Source: Acanthamoeba lenticulata (lineage: Eukaryota; Discosea; Longamoebia; Acanthamoebidae). Taken from it: a stretch of DNA of 64,000 nt. Position 1 is the stretch's first letter. Every line of letters begins with the position of its first letter. Under the pieces are notes generated by a model. The model saw only the letters and a list, made by a program, of their open reading frames with translations, was not told where the DNA came from and made no database searches. Where the stretch lies: assembly GCA_002179805.1 (NCBI GenBank), contig NAVB01000179.1, forward strand, positions 18,184-82,183. The letters are read 5' to 3'. This document shows positions 1-17,411 of this stretch, piece after piece. A program made the position numbers and the translations under genes.

Positions 1-2
1 TT

Positions 3-4663
<4,661 letters not shown>

Positions 4664-4757
4664 AACGCGTTTCCGAGATGTTTCGAAATTGTGTTAATTA
4701 ATTAGTACTATTAATTGCAAAAATAGCGTTTGAAGCAACAGACCACAAACAATCGAG

Positions 4758-5163
4758 ATGGCACAACCTAATCCCTGGAAGGAGCAGGCCAAGGTGAACT
4801 CTGGACCCGCCAGCGCGACCAGTCTGAAGGGCAAGTTCGAAGATCTTGCCAAGCCCGAACCCAAGCCTCAAATCATCAAAGGCAAGACCACGTACGCCAC
4901 TTCCCTCGATGCCTTTTTACGCCTTTTGTGAGTCGGCTAATCCTTACGATGGGTGAAGATGGTCCTCCACGGGCAACTCGGGCGACATGAGCAATCAGGG
5001 CAAGTTCCAGCGCCAGCACCAGAAGCCCAAGCGTAGCGACTTTGGTACCCCGCCCTACTGCCAATTTGGGACTACGCCTTGTCCTTGGCTCACACTTGGC
5101 TGCCCTTTCTCTCCCTCTCCTTCCAACACAGGTCCGGCGCCCTCTCTCAAGGACCTGCCGTGA
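4758..5163 (+). CDS. Small hypothetical protein, three exons
   Basis: The ATG at 4758 opens MAQPNPWKEQAKVN. Splicing at GTACGC (4892) and at GTACCC (about 5045) gives a protein of roughly 80 residues ending in APSLKDLP and a TGA at 5161-5163. It is polar, Lys- and Pro-rich, with no membrane segment or recognised domain. The intron limits are supported because both junctions keep a single frame and use GT/AG ends. It lies 94 bases after SMC5 on the same strand and converges on the glutathione S-transferase gene. I do not recognise the family. The short conserved-looking stretch SLKGKFEDLAK could be a binding peptide, but that is only a guess. Confidence 0.6.
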
Positions 5164-5256
5164 CGGCTTTGTCTTCCGTGTACAGTCCAGCCTCGTCATT
5201 TAATCTTTAAGAGAAGTAAAACTGCAGCAGCAAAGGGCTTGCGCAAGACTTGGCCT

Positions 5257-6587
5257 CTACGCGGTCTCACTTTCGCGGAACATCTTGAGCACCGAGGCCT
5301 CGTCCGGGCTGGCGGTATAGAGCGTGGGCCTCTTGGGGAGGTAGGCCTTCACGCGCTCCCTGTTGCTGATCCGCTGGTGGAACGCGTACTGTGTCGAGAA
5401 GAGAAACAACAAGGGAGGAGTACTCAGAACAGTGTGTTACATCAACATTAACGAAGTTGGAGGACGCACCAGAGCAGGGGCGAGCTCCTTAAGGCGGTCC
5501 ATCCCGAGCATCTCACCGTAGCAAGCAAGCCCTTCATAGAGGAAGAAGTCCGCCACAGTCGGGGCAGAGCCCATCAAGTAGGGGCCTCCTGCGGCTTCCA
5601 GTTCGGTCTCAAACCTCTTCAGTATGGCCTGAACGCTTTCTTTGACGTTCTGTCATCACCCCAAGACGACGGATAAGAACGCCTGCCAATCCCAGCCCTT
5701 CCCCAACAACGGCCGCACCTTGACACAGCTGTCCATGTCACATCCAGGGTACCACACAGGGGCCCAGAGTAGCTTGATGAGGGGCAGATGCAAGTCTTGA
5801 TAGGCGGCCGCCATGAACATCTGGCACTGAGCCTCCCGCTCCAAGCTGGATGGAGATGAGTGTGGATGGCCAGATATGGAACCACGATTGGTGCACCTAC
5901 CTCTCCGTGGGGAAGTAGCCAAGCCTCTTGGCCAGGTAGTAGCCGATGGCCTCAGTCTGCCCAATGGCCAGATCACCCCAACGAAGAGAGGGCCGCTGGC
6001 CGAAAGGACCTGTGGCACGGGGCACAGTGAGAAAGAATAGGTTTTGACTGCACAGGAAACGGTCTGCCCTCACCTGTTGCTTTCTTGTCCGCCTTGAGTT
6101 CGGCCCACTTGGCCATAAATTCAGGGTTGCTCATGTCTTCTAGGTCACTAATGTACGGCTGGCCAGAGTCCTCGAGCATGTAAATGAGCGGCTGTGCCCG
6201 TCCGCGGCAAACGAAGTAGGACAAAACTGTAAAAGGGGCAGGTCAGCATTTGTGCTATCTTTTGCTGCTGTCAAACCAGCAAACGAACCAGGGAGTGAAG
6301 CAGACTGCGACATGTGGTTGTGGGCGTTGGTTTTTGGTGCTCTGCCCAGACTAATGATTATTGTCTTTTATGGGCTACGTAGCCGGAGTTGTGACGAGGT
6401 AACAAGAAAAGAAGCAGTATGCTCTCGCAAGTTCAAGCGCCAATCGGCGCAATGTGAGCTGATAAAAGAGTGTCACGATTGGGCGGCTCGCGTTTTATCA
6501 TCACGTTTGGAGCGCCTCATGCCTTGGATTCCAATGGCCGTAAAAGACCAGAAACAGGGGCTCGAACTTGCCAGAGTTGGCTACCAT
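5257..6587 (-). CDS. Glutathione S-transferase (sigma-like)
   Basis: Cytosolic enzyme that conjugates glutathione to electrophiles. The thioredoxin-like N-terminal half reads VLSYFVCRGRAQPLIYMLED, with the Tyr and the RGRA motif of sigma/alpha-type enzymes, followed by an exon with SLRWGDLAIGQTEAIGYYLA, which contains the usual glutathione-binding QT/QS turn. The helical C-terminal half has GGPYLMGSAPTVADFFLYE, the N-capping box region of this fold. The stop is TAG at 5257-5259 after the ending FRESETA. About five exons are inferred. The first coding exon is uncertain: a candidate ATG at 6587 gives MVANS and would need a GC-AG intron with donor GCAAGT. A start elsewhere upstream is possible. 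Confidence 0.85.
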
Positions 6588-6787
6588 CAACGCCAACTTT
6601 CTGTGGTGGGATAGAACCGCGGGCACGCAGCTGGACCAGATGAAAACGCTGTGAAAAAAGCGAAGCGCACCGTGTGTTTTTCCTCTGTCTCTCATTCTGC
6701 GGTGATCCCGCCTTGGAAGAAATCAGACTTGGTGTGTTTCCGCCATACCTACAACAACTCAAAGACCAACACCTCAACAAACACAGC

Positions 6788-7202
6788 ATGAATAGAACCC
6801 TGGCCAACTTTGCCTCTCGCCGATCCACCGCGATACTGTTGTCGAGCTCCTGTCGAGCTCTGGCGCCTGCGGCCTCACGACACTACGCCGAGCTGGGAGG
6901 CCAGCTGAGTACGTCTTCCCACTGAACTTGTAGTGAGCGAAGAGCAGACCTCACCTTTCTTTACGTAAACAGACAAGGAGTATGAAGCCTACATTCGCAA
7001 GGAGAGGGCTAAGCAGGCCGAGCTGGAGGGGACCAACAAGCACAACGTCCAGGGCGAAGCCAAGGAGGGTGAGCGTCTGACCTCACCACAGGACGTCAAG
7101 TCCGACAAGCCTCTCACGCCTGGCGGCGGTCGGCAGAACGGAGAGATGCAACCGCCAGAGAAGGTGAACGATCCCAAGCAACACGACCTTCCTCTCTTTT
7201 AA
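6788..7202 (+). CDS. Small mitochondrial-type protein, tandem paralogue A
   Basis: Two exons. The first encodes an N-terminus rich in Arg, Ala and Ser with no acidic residue for about 30 positions (MNRTLANFASRRSTAILLSS), which looks like a mitochondrial presequence. After one intron starting GTACGT at 6909 the second exon gives NKEYEAYIRKERAKQAELE and a hydrophilic tail rich in Gly, Pro, Gln and Lys, ending DPKQHDLPLF and TAA at 7200-7202. It is about 115 residues long. The next gene downstream is a diverged copy with the same plan, the same intron phase and a similar last motif. Function unknown; no family recognised. It shares a 200 bp divergent spacer with the glutathione S-transferase. 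Confidence 0.72.
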
Positions 7203-7412
7203 GTGCACACCAGCAAAAATAAAAGAGAGGTCACCCTCTTTCTCAACGTTACGTTCCACGGAGAGATTCACCTTGTTGACGCTGGTGCACCAACGCCTAT
7301 GGGATTCACCTGGAAATCACTTGCAGTTTGGCCACGATGTCATCAACCTCGCTTGCCACAACAGGCCGGTAGAAAAAGGTGGAAGGGAGCAAACCAGATC
7401 TTTACAACCAAC

Positions 7413-7799
7413 ATGCAACGAGTAACTTGTACCCTCTCTCGCCAAGCACCACGAGCTGCCATTACTCCCGTGCGTGGCGTGCTTCTAAATCGAACTTACG
7501 TGGTTCTGGCAGGCCAGCGAAGTACGTTGTGTCCCCAACCTTCTGCCTTCCACGCCTATAGGCTCATGTCGTGAGCAGACAGGGAGTATGAGGAACGAAT
7601 GGCGAAAGAACACCAGAAGAACGAGCCTGTGGGAGATGAGCCGGTTGTGCTGGAGCAGGAGGAGGAGAACACTGGCGTTATCTCCAACTACAAGACACAG
7701 CACGAGCCAGTATCTGGTGAGGGGAGGGTGCACCCTGGCATTGTCCAACCAGACGAGCTACAGAGAGACCCCAAGATGCACGAACAACCCATCTTCTGA
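7413..7799 (+). CDS. Small mitochondrial-type protein, tandem paralogue B
   Basis: Second copy of the preceding gene. ATG at 7413 gives a presequence-like MQRVTCTLSRQAPRAAITPV. The single intron starts GTACGT at 7522 and interrupts the codon for Asn after its first base, exactly as in the upstream copy, and the next exon begins NREYEERMAKEHQKNEP. The tail is acidic and Pro/Gln rich and ends DPKMHEQPIF, matching DPKQHDLPLF of copy A. The stop is TGA at 7797-7799. Only the region after the junction, the C-terminal motif and the overall plan are conserved, so the duplication is not recent. Function unknown. Confidence 0.72.
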
Positions 7800-7953
7800 T
7801 AATTATCTAATCTTGCGGTTGAGTCATCCAACAAAACATAGCAGACATCTACACGAGCAAAGTAGAGGGTTTTTTGTAGAAGATGATGATGAAGCAAAAG
7901 ACAAGAAATCAAAAACAAATAAATAGAAGAAGAAGGGGGCAAAGACAACCACC

Positions 7954-10900
7954 TCAAAGGTGAGCCAAATGCCGTGCGTGGTGGGTTGTTGTGACCTCGT
8001 CCTGGCTGGGGCCGAGGCCATCATGCAGAATGATGTCGCTGGCCTTCTCGCCGATCATGATGGCTGGCGCATTGGTGTTGCCCGAAATGATCTCTGGGCA
8101 GATGCTGAGGTCAGCCACACGCAGACCCTTCAGGCCGTGCACCTGCACAAGCCCACACCACCACCAACCTCATGAGCAACACAACGAACAAACATCTACA
8201 ACAATGAAACGAGAGGCGGACCCGGAGATGGGTATCGACGACGGTGGTGGGGTCTTGGACAGGGCCCATGCGCGTGGTGCCCGTCGGATGGTAGACCGTG
8301 AGGCAGGCCTTGATGACATAGGCGCGCACGTAGGCGTCGCTGTTGGGATCCGGGTACAGCTTGAGGAGCTCCTTGTCATACAGCTCCTTCCCCCTGGGTT
8401 TGACCGCGTTTGGGAATGTGAAAAAACAGAATTTATTGTTTATTTTATGTATATTAGATAAAATATATTAATTAATTGTATTTTGGGCGTACCTGATGTC
8501 ATCAAACACAGGCGAGGCGACGATCTGGCGCACCAGCTTGACGCCATCCATGAGCAACTGCGAGCGGGAGGAGGAACAAGATGACGGGAAAAGACGATCA
8601 GATAACGGAAAGGGGACGAGGAGGGAGAGGTGGAAGAGGCCTACGCGAATGTCATCCTCCTCGCTGAGGTAGTTCGGGTGGATGGCGGGCGGGTCAAAGG
8701 GGTTGCTGGACCGCAGGCGCACGCTTCCGCGGCTCTTTGGGTGCAGCAGCGTCGGCAGCAGCGTGAACCTGGTTTCGATGTGTGCATTTTGGGGCAAAGT
8801 GAGCGCTCCACCAGAGGAACTGCCCCCCCCCCAAAGAGGAGAAAACGGGTCCGACGACGCACCCGTATTCGCTGGTCTCATAGCTATCGAGGGTGAGGCC
8901 GAACTGGGCCTTGATCTTTTCGGGCTCCATGCCGGTGAGGCCCGCGCACAGGCAGTGGATTTGGAGGTCGGGAATGGGCTGCTCCGGCCGACCGGCCACC
9001 CGATATCAGTTTGTGCGCACCGCGCGGGAGGGCGGGGGATCGGGCGACGTACGTCGGGCAGGTGGCAGTGCGGGGTGCGGACAAAGGCCATCGACTCGAG
9101 GGCCTGCGAGGTGTAGGGGCCCTTCTTGAACAGCACGTACCGCACCAGGTTCCCGATGTTCTGGACACGTCCTCGTGTTAATCGACCAAGATGATGACGA
9201 TGGTGGTGGTGGTGGTGGTGGTGGGGACAGAGAGGAAGCGCACCTCGACCAGGGCCTTGTCCATGGTCACCGGCTTGGTCGAGGAAAAGGGAACCGGCAC
9301 GAACATGTGGTCCTGCATCTGCTCTCCCACGTAGGGCATGTCCCTGCACAGAGAAGAGGACCAATGAGCAACAACAAGATGGTGATGACGATGAGGAGGA
9401 AGATATGTACCGGATGAGGGGGATGTTGAACTGGCGGAGGTGGTTCTTGGGGCCCACGCCGCTGAGCATGAGAAGGTGGGGCGTGGACACGGTGCCGCAC
9501 GCGAGCACGACGTCCTTGGACGCGTAGGCAGTGTGGCACCGCTTATTGCCTTCACTCTGGAGCTTGTACTCAACACCTGCCCATTAAAACCAATATTTTT
9601 AAAAATAAAATAAAATAAAATAAAATGCAAAACATCCAATCAGAAAAAGAAAATGGATTACCGACGGCGCGAGTGCGATCGATGTCGAACAGAACGCGCG
9701 TGGCGTGCGCGCCGACGAGCACGGTGAGGTTGGGCCGCTTCCGCACATCGGGCTTGAGGAAGGCAAAGACGGTCGTACACCGACGGCCGTTATCTTCATG
9801 CGGCAATGAATAGAGTCAGCCGGCTTCTGAAGCGCAGAGGAAGACAAGGGCGCTTGAGAGAAAGGGGGGGGGGCAAGATTTGGCCTACCGATGGTCATCT
9901 GCGCGTGGCCCACGCCCAGTTGGTCAGGGCCGTTGAGATCCGCGTTGAAGGGGATTCCGACACTCTGGGCCGCCGCGATAAAGGTCCTGCCGCGCGACCA
10001 CAAAGTTATCAGAATTGGAGGACTTGACGAGCGCCCGCCCGAGTGGACGTCCACGTACGTGGTGATCGTGTTGGGCGCCAGCACGTCGCTCACCGCGAGG
10101 GGGCCGCCGCGGCCGTGGTAGCGCTCGTCAAAGGTAGCGGTCGTGTTCCACGGCTCGAGCACGCGTGTCTCTGACTTGCGGAAGTAGGGCAGCACCTCAT
10201 CGTACGACCAGCCGCGGCAGCCAAAGGCCTTGGCCCACAGGTCGTAGTCTACGTGGTAATGACGATAGAGAGGTCATTCCTTCCACTTCGTCCTAGAGGG
10301 AGCGCAAGCCAAGGCGACTTGGGGAAGAAGAAAGAGACGGTACCTGCAGGGTTGCCTCGCACGTAGAGCATCCAGTTCAAGGAGCTGCACCCGCCCATGC
10401 TGTGCGTGACAAATGTTAAGCATGACTGGTGCAATGAAATGGTGAAGAATGGAGCAAGTACGTACACTTTGCCTCGCGGCCACACGTGAACCCGCCCGTC
10501 GGTGGCGTGGTGGGCCTCAGTTTCAAAGCACCAGTCCACGGGCGTTTTCTGGAGCTGGATGGCCGCAATGGGCACGGCGATGTTGGTGTCAAACGTTTCC
10601 TCAGGACCGGCCTCGAGCAGGAGAACAGAGATGGAAGGATCTTCAGACAGACGGGCCGCAAGCACACAGCCGGCGCTACCGCCTCCAACCACAACGTAGT
10701 CGAACCTACGACGAGAGGGTGCCCCTGTCTCTACCCCCGCCTGGCCAAGGATTGAGCGGCGAGAGTACACAACTTGGAATAATCGCACAAGATTAACGTA
10801 CAGTCATCAGATAGCGGCGCCGAAGGAAGGCGGCCAAGGCAGCAGCAACCACAGCTGATGAAAGAGCAAATACGAGACCTAGGCCCCGTCGAAAACGACG

Positions 10901-10993
10901 ACCGCCACCCCCAGTAAGGGCAACAAGGGCAGCATCGCAGATGTCCACTAACTCCCTACCCATGGCCAACAGCCGCATCAGGTACACGCTCAT
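7954..10993 (-). CDS. GMC-family FAD-dependent oxidoreductase with N-terminal membrane anchor
   Basis: Choline dehydrogenase/alcohol oxidase-like flavoenzyme oxidising an alcohol with FAD. The nucleotide-binding fold is clear ([20 protein letters not shown], then VLLLEAGP). The GMC signature 1 region is [17 protein letters not shown], signature 2 is [22 protein letters not shown], and the C-terminal catalytic part has [29 protein letters not shown] and IGEKASDI. Around twelve exons. The first exon, starting ATG at 10993, encodes [17 protein letters not shown] and a hydrophobic stretch [20 protein letters not shown], then a phase-0 intron joins [16 protein letters not shown]. This predicts a single-span anchored enzyme. 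Substrate cannot be told from sequence. An alternative start at 10788 is less likely because it is not an ATG needed by the splice structure and lacks the anchor. Confidence 0.9.
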
Positions 10994-11198
10994 CCTTTCA
11001 CAGGTCAAGCAGCAACCCTCTCTTGTCACAAGGTGGCGAAAGTTGTGGCGCAAGCAAGCAACAACTTCGCGATTGGCGCCGAGAAAACATCCGTTTTCCT
11101 TCCGGCTAAATTCACAAAGAAATCGCTTTTTCTAAACGCAGGCAAAACGTAGAGCAGCTAAAACGCGAAGCCAGCCGAGTGCAAGGCACACGTCGATC

Positions 11199-12514
11199 AT
11201 GGAGCCCCTTGGCGAAGGCACGCCAAAACCAGCTTCCAATGCTCCTGCGTCCGACGAGATGGCCAAAGTGCTTGCAGTCATGCAAGGTGCGCTCCTTCCT
11301 TGTGTTGTGGCGGCTCAGCTCACGCCAGGCTCGCAGTGGTACAGCAACAGAACGAAAAGTTAGCAAAGTACCAAGAGATAAGGTGCATGTCCTTCTCCCC
11401 TTCATGTGAACATAAGCTGACATAACCTCACACCATGCAGCTATCGCTGGCACCAGCAGGTCCGTTCCCCAAAAAGTTGTACGTTTTGGCTGCCGCTGAC
11501 CTCTTGTGATCCATACAGCACCACCAAAACCTCAAGAAGATCATCGGTACGCCCTCCGCTTCGTTTGTAGGTGGTTATTAGCGAATAGCTCAGCAGACTA
11601 CTCCAGCTGGAATCAATCGACTGGGCGAGATGTTACGGGATACGTCTTCTCGAGGTGATTTCTTGCGCCTTGAGCCTGGTACCTTCCGACTGGCTTTGCT
11701 GGACGACCATATGTTAATGACCTTGGGCCAGATGAAAGCTTAGTTCTAGTGAGTGACTTGGACCAGCTCGCGACTCGAGCCCTCGCCATGCAAGGTCTAA
11801 TTTCCTCCTCTTCGTGGGCCACAGAGATTGCAATAACGCGTGCCCACAGGAAGCCCCAGCCCCAGATCGCTGCAGCCTCAACTACTTTCTCCTACCCAGC
11901 GTGGGCCTGGATTTAGCAGCCCTCCATTCTTGGCACCGCCTCAGACAACCTCGTGCATGTCTCCTCACTACGCTAGCTTTCCTGCAACCTTCCACGATCG
12001 CATCATGAGATTCAAGGACGGCCTCAAATCGCCTGAGCTTCATCACTTGCTCGAGTCAATCACGATGGACGAATTCCAAGAGCTCAAGCAAACGTCAGTG
12101 GCACTCATTTTGCCTATCATCGCCAACTGGCTTTACGGTACCATCACAATGATCTCTCTAGTCGCTTTCAGGTTTGATTGCAACTTTGTGGTGTTGCGCG
12201 CAGACGAGAGTACACGTAGCCTGGCGCTTGTTTATCTGTGGGAAGGTGCGAAGCTGTTTCCTGGCCTGTTCCACCGCCCCGAGAACGGTAAACTTGTCCT
12301 CAACTGCTGCGCCGGTAAGTTGTAGCTTCTCGTTTCTGTCGTCGTTCCTCCGCCTCTGGCTCGCTGATCCTGTCGTATCGCAGCGTTAGAGGGCATCGAG
12401 CAGAGCGACACGTTTTCTCGTGTGGAGATCGGGCAGCTGCGCGACTTCATGAAACGCGCGCAGGCAATGACCTCGCCGTCTCCTCCTTCGCTGCCCTCTC
12501 CGTGGCTCTTGTGA
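11199..12514 (+). CDS. Hypothetical protein, multi-exon
   Basis: ATG at 11199 opens MEPLGEGTPKPASNAP. The next small exons splice to a helical segment LAVVQQQNEKLAKYQEIR and then RYRWHQQHHQNLKKII, which looks like a short coiled coil. A Pro/Ser-rich linker (about 11850-11990) leads to a folded-looking part containing MRFKDGLKSPELHHLLESIT and, after an intron, a stretch with VVLRADESTRSLALVYLWEG. The last exon ends PSPPSLPSPWLL and TGA at 12512-12514. Several introns start GT and end AG; the one around 11650-11850 is the least certain. I recognise no family. It shares a 205 bp divergent spacer with the GMC oxidoreductase. Confidence 0.6.
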
Positions 12515-12838
12515 GCTGGACGGAGCTTCCTGTGGAGTAAAAAAGCCGGTGGTGGCGTCATGAGTTAGGGCGCTGCAAGGGCCGATGGCGCCTTGCAGCG
12601 AGGAGTACTCTCAACACGGCTGTAACGAAGTAACCCAACGACTAGAGCACCGACCCACCCAAGGCTCTTTGCACAGCTCTCACAGAGAGTTCGTCCCCGT
12701 TTGCTTCCACCATTGTGGTTCGCTTGGGGAACATAGACACGCTTCAGCCACGGTTCCAGGAAGTCTTTCTTTACATAAGCAAGACAGAACAACACCAACA
12801 AGAATGGGAAATGAAGAGGTGCGTAAAACTGTCTTCTT
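12515..12838. other. Convergent intergenic spacer with a hairpin
   Basis: This stretch separates the 3' ends of an unknown gene and DDX41. No coding potential is convincing. The only marked element is the 30-base hairpin at 12571-12600, described separately. The rest should hold the two 3' untranslated regions. Confidence 0.6.
12571..12600. repeat. Perfect 10-bp inverted repeat (hairpin)
   Basis: CGCTGCAAGG at 12571-12580 is followed by a ten-base spacer and its exact reverse complement CCTTGCAGCG at 12591-12600. Part of the loop (GCC and GGC) can extend the stem. It lies 56 bases after the stop of the upstream gene and about 240 bases after the end of DDX41 on the other strand, so it would fold in either 3' region. 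A role in transcript ending or stability is only inferred. Confidence 0.6.
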
Positions 12839-14969
<2,131 letters not shown>

Positions 14970-14981
14970 TCAGCAGCGCCT

Positions 14982-17199
14982 TTACACCCACTTGCCGTCC
15001 TTGCCCTTGGCCTTGTGATTCTTGCCGCCGTCGTTGCCGATCGGCATGGCATCCTGCTGGTCGGTCGGTGGCATGCCCCCAAAGTGTTCGCCAAAGTCGT
15101 TGATCGTGGGCGCCGCTCGTCGAGCCACCCCAGCCTTCTTCGCGGCCTTCTGGTACAGCTGTTGTCGAGTACGCCATGGACGAACGGGTTAACATCATCA
15201 TCATCATCATCCCCCTACGTCGTTGGCATTGCCGACAAGGCGGTACCTCGCCCAGCTTGCGCAGACCATCCACGAGCCGCTTTCGGATCTTCTTGTCCTT
15301 GCAGTCCTTGAACATCTTCTCACAAACCTGGCGCAGCGTTTGCTCGATCTGTGTGTGTCCCCACCACGCACAAGTCAGCCGCTTGTGTTCCTTTCAATGA
15401 GCGCTGATGGGGGGGGAGGTCGTGCCTCCAGCTTGCCGAGCTTCCAGACGAGGTTGATTCCCTGGTTCAGGGCCTTGATCTGAACATCGGTGGCGTCCTG
15501 CGCGCCCTCCAGTTGTTGCTGCACCATCTGCAACTTGCGCGCCTCACTGTTCTTCCGCGGTGCGGCGTGAGTGACCAACAAGACAAAGAATAAATAAAAA
15601 TTATTAAAAAAAATAATTTAAAAAACCCACCTGACGAGAGAGATGGCCTCGGACACGAAGTGGCCTTTCTCCGTCAGCTCCGAGACGAAGCTCTCGAGAC
15701 CGAACCAGCGGTTATCGTGCTGCTTGGCCTCCTGGATGTAGATGTAGCCGATGTGAAGCAGAAGCGACGCGCCGCCAGGCACCTCCATCTTTTCGGCGAT
15801 GTCCTTCTCCATCATCTCCACCCACTCTGCCCGTCGTTGATAGGACGCCGTGAGCAAGACGAGAAGAAGGAAGAAGAGCGGTTTGATGTTTCAGGCACGG
15901 ACCTTTCGTGCTGCCGTTGACGAAAGGCTCGAGTTTGATGAAGTGGAGTGTTGTGGCCAGCTTCTCGATCCTCTCCAGCTGAGCCTTTTCCTGCGCGAGC
16001 TTGGCTTGGTCCTCTGTCTGGTCTTCGTTCATCAGCTGCACACAAAACAAAAATAGTTCAGTTGAAGTTATTAAATAATTTGTGAGTCCAGCATAAGCTT
16101 CACGTACGTTGGAGAAGAGGTTCATCTCGCCGATGACGTCGTCGAACTTGCCTGCGCCGAACAGCATTCTGTTGTGTGCGATGGAGGAAGAAAAAGCAAG
16201 TAGATCAGAATGCTGACACGAGAGCAGGTGGTGAGGAATCAGGAAAAGCGTACTTGAACGCGAAGGAGAGGTCCACTTCACCAGCCTCGCCGGTCACCGA
16301 GTCCTAAATAATAATAATAAACCAATCAATAAAAGCGATGGGTGGAGAACGAGACGCATCAGGAGAGCTGCTGATGAAGGGATCATGCATGGCTTTTGGG
16401 AAGGGGAATGCAAACGCACCTTGCCGTACTTGTCGTAAAGGTCGCGCTTGCGCTCGTCAGACAGAATCTGGTAGGCCTCGTTCACCAGTTTGAACTGCGT
16501 GCGCGGAGCATAACAAACGTGAGCTTATTGAGCGTTTCAATGCCGATGGCGACACTCCACAAGACAGAACGCAGTACCATTTCGTCGGCCTCGGGGTTGT
16601 CAGGGTTCTTGTCCGGATGCCACTCCCTGGCTTTCTTGTAGTAGGCCTGTTGGCCGCGTGTATGATGGATGAGTTGTGCACTTCCTCGTTAGGATGGCAG
16701 ACCACGGGGAAGGGGCACCTTCTTGATTTCGCCCGGGTTGGCCGTCTTCTCGACGCCCAGTATCTCATAGTAGGTTCTTGTGTCCTGTGGCTTTGGAGGC
16801 GGCCGTGTGTAGCTTTGCTGCTTTTATATATTCATTTTTTTAAGGGTTTTAATTAAGATTCTTGATTTTTTAAGACAGTACTGTCTTAATTTACCAATCA
16901 AATCAAAACAATAAGGGCAGTACCTGCTGGTAGTACTGTTGCTGTTGATAAGATGATGATGATGAATATCCGTACGATTGTTGTGGCTGTGGTTGCGGCT
17001 GAGGCCTGGGAGGGGGCGGGTTGGACTGCCTCCTTTCCTCATACGCCGAGACAAGATTAATGAGGTCACTCTTTTCCACGCATCCTGCAGAGTTGACGTG
17101 GTAATCGCTCAAATACTTCTTTAGGTCCCGCACGCCCCAGCCCGCAATTTCCGCCTTGGTGTAGTTCACATCGGGTCCACGATAGCTCGGCCCCTCCAT
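14982..17199 (-). CDS. DnaJ (Hsp40) protein with N-terminal MANF/SAP-like module and DNAJ-X domain
   Basis: Hsp70 co-chaperone. The N-terminus (about residues 10-50) has GWGVRDLKKYLSDYHVNSAG followed by CVEKSDLINLV, a helical module resembling the C-terminal SAP-like domain of MANF/ARMET proteins (C-x-EK-x-DL motif). A Pro/Gln/Ser/Tyr-rich linker (SSSSYQQQQYYQQ) follows. The J domain then reads YYEILGV, HPDKNPDNPEA with the essential HPD, and FKLVNEAYQILSDERKRDLYD. The remainder (VDLSFAFKMLFGAGKFDDVI, HFIKLEPFVNGSTK, SLLLHIGYIYIQEAKQ) is the DNAJ-X domain. It ends KAKGKDGKWV and TAA at 14982-14984. About nine exons. An upstream extension of the first frame to 17352 has no ATG and runs into the divergent promoter shared with UBE2G, so 17199 is preferred. 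Confidence 0.88.
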
Positions 17200-17411
17200 C
17201 TCTGTGCTACGCGCACCCAAGATCCCACTTCTCACGGCACTCGATCGAGAGTTGCTCGCTTGGCTGCTCCGCCTCTGGTCTCGCTTGCGGAAAATTCGAG
17301 GCAGCGCCGATCTGATTTCTGCAGAAGGCAAGCCAGATGGAAGAAACACCATTTCTTATCCGTTTTCTTGTTGGTTTGCATCTGATCAATCCACGCGTTC
17401 TTAGACAAGCA

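Noticed and set aside
17200..17352. N-terminal extension of the J-domain protein
   Set aside because: Lacks an ATG and enters the region needed for the divergent UBE2G promoter.
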